Shown piece after piece: positions 50,867 through 61,500 of a DNA stretch of 64,000 nt. The notes beneath the pieces were generated by a model. The model had not been told where the DNA came from and ran no database searches. It saw nothing but the letters and a program-made list of their open reading frames with translations. Source of the DNA: Rachycentron canadum (taxonomy: Eukaryota > Chordata > Actinopteri > Carangiformes > Rachycentridae); contig CM076650.1 in the NCBI GenBank assembly GCA_038496675.1, forward strand, positions 9,437,575 through 9,501,574, in the 5' to 3' direction. Numbering within the stretch: the first letter of the stretch is position 1; every line of letters starts with the position of its first letter. The translations under genes and the position numbers were made by a program.

Positions 50867-51867
50867 TGTCTGTGTGCCATCTCAAAAAAGTGTCACTTAA
50901 ATTCCACCATGTGTTTGTTTGTATACTGTGTATGTAAATCCCCCAAACACAGCTTAATTATTGTCTATGCACCCCACCGCACACACGCATGCACAGACAG
51001 ACAGGGCTCTATATCACCCGTCCTTTGCACCAGCTGGACCTCTCATGATGATGTAATCGTGGCTCAAGTGTGTCTGAGTGAACACAGTGGCTGATGTTCC
51101 AGGGGACACTGTGCAGTGTGTGGACCTACATTCAAACACAGCAGGGCCACAGCGAGCTGTAACATCTGTGTTGCTGTTAATCCACAGTGATTCTATTCAG
51201 AGCATCTTGAACCAAGGCATCATATCAGGCATCATCTCTACACTGATGCCTGACAGCAGCCTATCCTTACATGTCTGTGCCCAGGAAGTAAACGCCAGGA
51301 TATAACTAATGGGTCTTTAATGACTCATTTGCATATAAAAGAATTTGACAACAAAGGTGGAGCTTTAGCAGGAAAACTTTTTCCTCCCTTAAGGGTCTAT
51401 TATATCGACTAGATGTTGTTTAGCTGTTCTTCTTTCAACGTCTCTTACCTCTGAGACTCATAACATTACATAACATTTACCCAGTGGACTCTTGTGTTTC
51501 AAAGCTTAATGAGTCCGTACTTTAATTACATGATTACCATCACTGAACAAAAAGGTAGAGAAAGTACAGTAATTAACAGATAGCGAGTAGAGAAAAATTC
51601 AAAAACGAACCGCTTGTTAACAAACAACTATCAGGTTTTTCTAGAATTAAAGTCTTTATGTTTAGAATAAGTCACTTCAGAAGAGACTGCTGTGAGTCAA
51701 TTTAAATATCTGTGAATCTGCACACTTAACACTTTCACTGTGAAATATTGTGAGTTATTTATTGAGCAATTTACAAGAATCATTCCTTCCTGTTTTAATT
51801 ACATATTACTTACTTCCACACTGGGTTTTGGGGCTGATGTCATTGCTATAAATGTTGTTCCAAGGAT

Positions 51868-51898
<31 letters not shown>

Positions 51899-54800
51899 AG
51901 AGGGGTTTTAGATTGTTGATTGAGCGTGCTGGAGCATTATGTTCTTGTTCACGGAGGAGCTGAGGGGGGGGGGTTTCTTGACTGAAAAACAGTGACCGTA
52001 AGTGCTGCTTATGGGGAATTTCTGCTTTTAGTGGCCCACAGTCAGCATTTTCTCCCTGGGCACTAATGCCACTTTGTAGCCTCCGTGATTGGGATCACAT
52101 CAGAGTTATTTCCTCTGTAACAGCTGAGGAGGTTTGATAACTCCCTGTTTTTGGCCTCCACTTCAGCACAAGAACACAAACACCTGGGACTAATTTACAT
52201 AAACCTGCCAACAACAACAACTAAGTACCATTAATAAAAATACAAATCTGGAGCTGTTGTAACCAGATTCAACTGCACGCTTTCCTGTAAGCCATCTGTG
52301 GCATTTATGAGGTCTAGTAGCAGTGTGTCTTGATCTGGTTTTTCCTAAAATAGCTTGGTCCCACGCCCAGACAGAGGAAATGGGACCCCATGGGCTTGGT
52401 GCTAAGTGATCCATGGACACGTTCTAAATGCATGATCAGTCGAGTATGTTGTTTCTCCAAATTATTTACATTATACTAGAATTTGATTACACACTATGAG
52501 CCAGATAAGCAGAGTGGAGTGAAAAAAGTTTAAGATAGAAGTAGAGATAGGAAACTTGGTGAATGATGGGTAAGAATGACATGATATGCTGGGGGAGGAG
52601 ATTTTTCATTTAGTAGTTTTTCTCTGAGCTGAGCGTCTGCAGAGAAATACAGACAGAGAGGGAAAAAAAATCACCCTGTCAGCCTACGTGTGCTGGCTCA
52701 CAATCTGGCTGCTTTTTTTTTTTGTCCTCACCTCCCTCCCTCCTGCTCTAACACCCCACCACCCCTCCCTTCTGCTCTTTCTGCTGTGGAACAAACAACT
52801 CCAGAGCAGCGCTCGGGTGGGGAATGTGTGCATGTCTGCAAGAGAGAAAGCAACAAGGGCTACTGTAGAGAGAAGAGAAAGAAAATAACAGAGGGAGGGA
52901 GAGAAGGAGGGGTGGGGATTCCAGTTGGTGAACAAGGAGGTGGAGCCAATCCACTCCTGCTCTCTCACACACAGCCAAAGACAGATGGGCGGATGTTTTG
53001 GCCAGCTGAGGCAGCCAATCACAAGCAGGGAGCAGCCCCCTCTGTTAGGGCAGGGCCAGTGTGAGGGAGTGTGTGGCTCAACTTAAAGAGTGTGTTCACA
53101 GGCTGGTTATCGTTGTTGAGGACTCTCTTCTTTTCTCTCATGGTTGTGCAGACGTTGAGGATGAAGATCCAGGAGTCGCCCATCACTTGTGACATGGGGA
53201 GGGTCAGCGGCGGAGATGTGCGAGGCTCAGACCAGGACTGTGAAAAGACAAGCTGCGAGGATGTTCCCCGGCTGGACCTTTCAACACTTACCGAGGACAA
53301 CAACTGGGGAGGTGAGGCTGGAGGCCATTTTAATGGTGTTTTCATGCTTAGAGTGTTCTCTGACATGCAACACTTCATTTCTAAATAGATCTAATACCAA
53401 TCTGGAGCGCACACCTTTTTTATACAAACACACACATGCCCAGACAACCCACTCACTGTCCTCCACCCCAGCTCTGCACATGGGTGTTTGGGTAGCAGCT
53501 GCACACCTTCTGGTGCCTCTCTCCCTCCTCCTCCTACTCCTGAAGCAGGTCCTTATGTCTCTCCTGCAGGATTTAATAGTAAAAGATCCTCTTAAGTTCT
53601 CTAGCCACCTATATCTGGAGAAGAAACACTCACTGTTGGAAAGATAAAGCAGCATTGCAGACAGTTTGTTTTGTTGCAGACCACATGTGAATCTTGAGTG
53701 TTTTATTCATCTCACAAGAGAAAAAAGAAGGTGCAGCTAAATTTAGAATTCCTCCTCCTACTCCTTCTTTATTTAAAGAGAATACAGGAGCTTATTACCA
53801 GGGTGTAACAATGACTTGATGATTTGTGTGACCAAACTCAGCTATTGCTATAATTCCCAGTCAGAATCAATCATTAAAGGGGGAGGTCGAGTGGTGATAA
53901 TAGTGTACCAGTCAACTGGCTGTAGAAACTTGGCTTGTATATGCAGAGGTTATTGAGGCTGGTTGACAATTTCAGACTGTGGGGTTGCTTGCTCTGTCAC
54001 TCTAGGAATGGTGATGGTGATATCTGTGCATGTGCATCCAATATCAGCTTTGCTCTAGATCAAATTTAAATGCAACTAATGAAGTATGTGCATTTAATTT
54101 ATTGATGCTGGCCTATTAAGTGTCATTACTAATGCAGAGTTTGCAGAAATAGCCACGAGCATTGCATTATTCATATGTCTTTTTTTGCTGTCAGACCTCT
54201 CTAGAGTGTGTTAACATTGTGTTTGTTTATGCAGTGTTGGCGTTTGTACAGAAAGGAAATCATGCATGATCACTGTGCACTGAGACTTTGATTGTTTTGT
54301 TAGGCCATTGCGACACAGTGGAGGTGGGTGGAGGTTTTTTTGTAGTGAGAGCTATGCATTTTTCTTAACTGTACTGGAATGATAACCAACAGGTTCAATG
54401 CCACAGTAAAAGACAGTTTTGGGGCATGTCACAGCACATTATAACATCTTTGAGTTGCAAACGCTTGGTCCTCACTCCCACCTCTACCACTGTTTCCTGT
54501 TTCATCTGGAAGTCAAAGCAAAATTGTTCTGTGCAACAAATCTCTCAACTTCAACAAGCCTCATATTTGGAGCATTTGTAAGCAATTAAGTGCTTTGTGG
54601 AGCTCTCTAGTGGCCGAATGTGATATGAGTGGAAAAAGAGGTTGTTGCTGTGCAACATTTGCAAAAGTCTTTCCTCTGACTGTTACAAACTGTTACTTTA
54701 ATCCCCATAAAGATGTGGTGTGTTTTATCTCTGTCAGTTGCATTGAGGGAGGATATGAAGGAGGTAAGCTGTTTTTACTGGGAATCTACAATCCAGGTGG

Positions 54801-57800
54801 CTGCTTCACACAACATCATGACATTTTATATTAGATCACTTGTTTCTTGTTATTTCTTGTCCTGGCTCTTAAGCTTTTCTTCAGCCTCCTCCCTGTACAT
54901 TCTGCCCTAAATACATAACTGAGTTCAGGACACCACAGGGAGCCTCCATCATTGGCTGTGACAGGCCATTCAGACATACACTGTCTCCTCTGAGTGCCTT
55001 TCAAGCATGAGGATGAGCAGGGCTTTCCATAGTATGAACTACAATTGTATATATATCATGCAAAGTTGAGCTTGTGATTTTTTTTTTCTGTGGAACTGGC
55101 ACATTTACTCTTCAGTCAGAAGAGCCAAAGAGGGATTTATGTTCTAGCAAAATGAGCCAAACTGAATCAGCAGTTAGTAAAGCAGTGAAGCAGTGTAATG
55201 GTTGTAAGTACAGTTAGGGGATGTGGGCATACTGTACAGAACGTGTTGGACTGTGCAAATGGGTATGCGGGTGGATGAGGCCATTAGGCAGTGTTGTGAG
55301 ACCTTTGTCCCAGTACAGTTTGTGCCAACCCCTGTCACGGTGACCTGATATTTGCCGCTGCTCTGTCCTTGCCTGTCTGCCAGTGATATTAGAGAGACAT
55401 TAATGGACATTTGAACAGGAGGAGACACAGATCTAAAACTCACATGTGTTGAGTTAATTGGGAGATGATATACCACATTTTTTGGCATAAGACGAGTGCA
55501 TGCTGGTCCTTTGTTTTACTTCTGTTTCTTTTTCACCCCTTCATCTTGCTCTTGTCCTTCGCTTCTCCACTTTCTCTTGTTTTGTTCCCTCAGATTCTCC
55601 GTTCTTTAACACCCCTTTCCTCGATTTCAAAAGCATTTTCCATCCAAGTTGTGATGGTAAGTGTTATGTTGCATCACTGTCGGTGCTGACTTGCTCTGCT
55701 GCAAATAACATATCAGAGAGAAGGAGAGAAAGTAAAGGCTGACTGAATGACCTTTTCCTCTGCATGGCAACATGCTTGAATGATCTGGAACATTGTGGCT
55801 GAGCGTCTCGCACACATAACAACCTTTAGTGAAAAGGCAAACTGCTGTATTTTTTTGTTTCATTAGTCTAGTTAATCCTGAACCGTCAGGGAGCAGTTGA
55901 TTTAAAGGATTAATTTCAAATGCCATGGAGCATTACTGGCCAGCTACACCGTGCCGCACTCTGAGCTAGATAAAAGACCTCAAAGGAAGACATTTGGTGT
56001 GATTGAGAGTTTCACCTGCTGTTGTGAGCGAGCTCTAACATGCCAGGGAGTTACGACTTGATAAACTGCACGTACCTAGAAGCACAGGAGGACCCCTGGG
56101 ACTCCAAAGCTGGAATTTGAGTTAAGTTGCTTCTCCAACGCCCCAAGTCACCCCAGCTAAGAAAAATATGCATGTGCACTTTTAGACTGGGTGTGCATAT
56201 TTTCATGGGTGCTTTCTGACACCATGAATGTTTACACTGACAGTTGGTTCCCTTTGGTGCTTGTTTTCACACCCTCCATCTCTTCTCCATGTGTAGCTAC
56301 TCCTCAGTATATTTCTAGAGCCCACTGACACCTGATGTAACAAGTCTCTCCTTTTCCATGAAATCTACATTATTTCTCCTGCTGGGTTTCATGTATTGGC
56401 AGTTTCTATAAAGTTTTCCCTCATTATTAAAACAGTGAACTCCTGGTATTTCTCTGTCTGTTCTTTGTCTCATGCACACGTGCTGGAACAGACACATCAG
56501 CCTGGTTTATCCCTCACCATGCAGAATGGAAACTAAAACACAAACTCATCACTGTACATCTCAACAGGGGTTGCACCCTGACATTATCCCACGGAGAGCC
56601 AGGCTTTATTAATAGCCCTGGGATTGTCAGGGGTATCTGCATGACTATTTTCACCAGACATAATTATTGCCAGAATGGAGACTGTAACTAGGGGATTAAC
56701 AGAGAGGGGGGCTGTGTGTGTGTGTGTTTGTCTTTTACCCACATTTCAGAACAACATCATTGAGCCCCAGAGGAGGTTTTTATTTTTTTGGTCTTAGGGA
56801 GAGCAGCTTCATTATGTCCAATGACACAATCTGTGTACACTAACAATGATGCTAAAAACAAGCACACCTTTTTGACCTATCCTATATGTTGCTTGCTTTC
56901 AGACAAAATAGAGAAAAACAGAAAAGAATATGCTCAGTTGTGAAATTGGTTCCAAGTTGGTAAGATTTATTATTTAAGAGATTATGTATGGACTATATTA
57001 TCATAGTGCAATCAATCGTAAATTGTAATTCAAAATTTAAGTAATTTGTAGATTGATAGAAAGTTATTTGTAACATTACATTCAGCTTTGGTGACCATGT
57101 TGTACTCTCTGCTGTAGGTACAGAGCTGTTTGGAAAGTAGTGAATTTGCTCTTACACTGTCAAGGAGAGCTACGTGTTATTGTCCACTGACCAACATGCA
57201 CCACATTTCCAAACAAGATTCCCTGACTAACCTGTCCTTTGTTTGTATTGCTGTGTGTGCATCTTCTGTTTGACAGAGAGAAGAGTAAACAAAGTGTCAC
57301 CTTTAACACAAAGCATGTATGTTTTTGTGTTACCTAGAACCAGTCCCAGCGTACTCATCTCTGCAGAGGGAGAGCATGGACCGAGAGGAAGCTCGACTGT
57401 CCCCTCATGCCGGGGGACGACTGATTCGTCATCTGCTGGAGGAAGACAGCGACCCAATGCTGTCCCCTCGCTTCTATGCCTACGGACAGTGCCAGCAGTA
57501 CCTGGACGACACTGAAGTGCCCCCCTCACCGCCAAATGCACACTCATTTGTCAGGTAGACACTTGACATGGTTTTGTACATAGAAGCAGGAGAAAGGAGC
57601 TTTCACTGATATTAACAATACCATTTATCTCTCCAGTCGCAGGCGGAGTTCATCCCTTGGTTCCGGTGACAATGAGAAAGAGGAGTTAACATCGGCTCAG
57701 CTCACAAAGAGGATCCATGTCCTGAAGAAAAAGATCCATAGATTTGAGGAGAAGTTTGAAGATGAGCGGAAATACAGGGTAAGTAGTAACATCATTAGAT

Positions 57801-58466
57801 TCAGATTCACAGAATCACTTCAGATTTACGGTCAACAATATATTTTGTTCCTGTGAACAGTAATGATGCTGCTGCTGTCTTATTTTGAAAGGAGAATCTG
57901 TTTTCATCTGTGTCATTGCCTTTTTTCCAACCAGCCTTCACACAGCGATAAAGCTGCAAACCCAGAAGTGCTGAGATGGGTAAACGAACTGGCCAAGCTT
58001 CGTAAAGAGCTTAAAGGTGTGGTATAAAAATTAATCATTCTACTGTAATAGGATGAGTCAATATAAAAACCAATAGCTCAGATATAGTTTTCTACCTCAC
58101 CAGAACACAAGCTTCTGAAATCTGAAGAGGACCTGCCCCCTCTGACCCGTCAACGCAGCAACACACTTCCCAAAAGCTTTGGATCTCAGCTGGAGAAGAA
58201 ACCACAGCAAGAGAAAGTGCCGAAGCCACCGGTGGAGAGCACCCTGGAGAACATTTTAAAGAAGCTGCAGGAGAAGAGGGAAGAGGTGAACCGCCCCGAG
58301 GACATCAAGGTATAAACATGGCTGCATTACACACTGACAGGATGAAAGAACAAAACGGCCGTACCAAAGTGTAAACTGATGTTACATGTAAGATAAAAAT
58401 GTGACATTTTGAAGCCGGCAGCAGGAGGTTGAATTTATTGTGGTGCTCAAGGGTGTGTGTGTGTGT

Positions 58467-58510
<44 letters not shown>

Positions 58511-61500
58511 ACATAAAATTAACATGTGGAATAACCTGTGCTCTACAATGTGTTGACTCACTTCCTGTCGCCTGCTGACAGGATATGACACGGGAGCAGA
58601 TTGGGGCAGAGAAAGTAGCCCTGCAGAAAGCTCTACTCTACTACGAGAGCATACATGGCCGACCAGTAAGTCCTCCACCTCCACTCAGACACATTCAGCA
58701 CACCCATTTGATCTCCTGCCTGCAGCATAGGCCCACAAAGAAAATCAAATTTACAGCTTGATTGTGACCCAGAACACAACCAAACTGACACACTCTCACT
58801 CTGAATCCAATTGTTATAGTTGCGCCATCTAATCCCTGCTAGTATTGCTGTATATCAGGAAGTGCAGATGACCTTTCTGTCACCTCCCTCCTTCCTCATG
58901 CTGTGTGCCCCAGTGGTTTGTGTTTAATGACCTTCACGCTCTGAAGAACGGCTGCAGAGTTGTTGCTGGCCAATATGGGTTAGCTGTCATTTTGTTTTAT
59001 GTGAGTGCTGCAGTGTGTTAGTCTGCAGGAGACAGAGAACGACAGAAAGAAACTAATACTGAGCTAACAAGGTGTTTCTCTTTTTTGCTGCTTCAGGTCA
59101 CCAAAAGTGAGAGGCAAATCATGAAACCCTTGTACGATAGATATCGCCTGGTCAAGCAGATCCTGTGCAGAGCCTCCACCATCCCTGTCATTGTAAGTAT
59201 CGGATCTAAGATTTTAACCTGCCTTTTTTTCCCTCCACAGCTGCCTGTTTGTCCTGTCACTCTTTAACAATCATCATTGCAGTGTCCATACGTCTTCAGA
59301 CACGCTCGTGTTGGCTTATAGGGCCAACACGAGTGAGGAAGTGGTGGCAGTCGTGCCACAGACGTGTTATCCTTCTGCACAGGCCTTAAGCTCAGCTTCA
59401 GCTGCTTGGTGGATCCTCTGGTCATAAAGTAACTCATAGGAGTAGACAGGAAGTGACAGCATGAACAGATTAGGATCAGAAACTTCATTCTAAATTGAAT
59501 CATAAAATTACAAACAGTATTAATGCTACTCTGACTATTGGTTTCATTGCAAAGAATTTTGCCTATAAGAATAGTAAATGCATTTTTTTTACTATTATTC
59601 ATATACTTAACTATTAAATAACCATTTTATTATGTAAGCTATAATCTGCATTATGTACTAGCATTATATCCTTTATATAATATACTACCTCTAATCCCCA
59701 TGATGCAAATTGGGATCACTGCCATATATTTAGTACAATACAAGGTATGGAGTCCAGTTTTTTCAGTTTGACAAGCAGTTTGTTTTCATCTCTTTATCTC
59801 TATACCACAAAATTTTTGTGCCAATGTTTTTATTTTTTTTATTTTTAAGGTTTTTAGCTATTTAGCTGTTCAGTTTTGAACACAAGCAAAACATCTCGTT
59901 GTGATATGAGGGTCTGTGTGAGTTCCATTCTGTATTCAAGCTGCTGATTCGGACCAAGTTTTCAACATTATTGTCATTTAAACCTCCTGTGGGAAAAAAG
60001 GTTATGCTATCCTGGACAAAGATAAGAATAGAAAGCAAAGAGGGACAATTCTTTGCTTTGGACACAGAGTTCGTTGTAAATACCTGAGTGAGCGTCTCAG
60101 CGTGGTTAACTCCTCCTTCTTAACCGTCACCACAGGGTTCTCCCTCCAGCAAGCGCAGAGGTCCCCTCCTTCAGCCCATTATCGAGGGCGAAACCGCGCT
60201 CTTCTTCGATGATATCAAGGTGAAGAGCTGCTGCTGCTTCAATAATCAGTCGCCAGCTGCCCTTCCTCGACCCGCCCTTCTACCCTCCAACCCCTCCCCC
60301 TCTTTATTTACTACCATTCCCCCCTTTAATGAGCCTGATTGCTGTCGTTGATTGGGCAGTTGCCTGTTTCCTGCCACCAGTATCTGTAGATAAGCATCTC
60401 TAGAAACGTTGAATCAGTAGCTGCCTGGACGTGGTGTTTAAATCATGTGATTTTGATGCAACAGTAAGTGCTTGTAAAGGTGAATGAACTCGGGTCTTAT
60501 TTTATCATTCCTGTTACTATCAATACTAATAATGTTGTGCCTACTCAGTTGATTGCTGAGATCTGGGATGTGAGATGTGTGCAGATTGAGGACAAACACA
60601 GCAATAAATACAAGCAGTCATACGATCAGATGATTTTAGCTTTAGACTAACAGTTTCAGGTCAATTTTTGGCAGTTTAACTATATTTGAAGAAAAATATT
60701 GTATTACAAGTTTATGTGATGCTGATCTTAGTGATATTTATTGTTAAAATAATCAATAAGCTCCCAGCTACCACAGGCTCTGCTTCTGCCACATGAACAT
60801 GATAAAATACTGAAATAACATCCACTTTAAAAGTCATGGCATTAAATAGCCCAGTGTTACAATAAAGAAAATAAATAATAGTTAAAGCTACAAAAATGAG
60901 ACCTAAGTTGCAGTGAAGCAGGACGATCCTTTTTGTGTGCTTTAATATCAGCTGCAATCAAATCGCAGTTGAACTACATCTTTGCCCTCAGTGGATGGAA
61001 GGTTGTTTGTAGCTGGTTCAGGACTTTCAGAAACATAAAGCTGGGTCTCGGTGTGTCTTCGGATCGACTGTTCTCTTCAAATCCATGTATAAATAGTAAT
61101 GAGTATAGATGGGAATCACTAACAGGGCTGCTGAACCGTGATGATTCATAACCATCAATGACTAACACTGCACGACCCTCATGCACTGCAGTGTTTGAGC
61201 CTGGAGGTCCGGCCGACAGCCTCGGGTTTATCTCAGTAATGCCTACTCACTTTCAGGCTTGGCCACCGTGTTGACCTCTTTGTTCTCCTGCAGGAGGAAG
61301 AGGACGGCTCTGAGGACGACGGGGACTCAAAGACTCAGTTCACCGTGACCGTGCGGCCTGACCTCAGCATGCTCGGCTTCCTGGACCACATGGACGAGGA
61401 AGTGGACGGTTTCATTTCACCAGTGGATGAACTCTCACCGTCTAAAAACACAACAGATATGAGGCTGTCCAACCTTCACTCTGCCACCATGTAAGTCACA

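Larger units (their letters stand above)
44877..53151 (+). other. fam13a: fam13a introns 11-14
   Basis: Introns 44877-46298, 46549-48564, 48624-48994 and 49038-53151. They include TG microsatellites (50818-50864, 51874-51898) and a reversed copy of the dispersed fish repeat (about 50285-50405). The last 500 nt before exon 15 are promoter-like (listed separately). No additional exon was found. Confidence 0.5.

Noticed and set aside
50816..51094. Plus-strand ORF beginning MCVCVC
   Set aside because: Product of the TG repeat; no recognisable protein beyond it.
52684..53655. Several overlapping ORFs of 100-150 residues on both strands
   Set aside because: They mutually overlap, are low in complexity, and partly cover fam13a exon 15 in wrong frames; only exon 15 is supported.
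58305..58684. Minus-strand ORFs rich in His and Thr
   Set aside because: They are translations of the TG microsatellite and of fam13a exon 20 in reverse; no gene.
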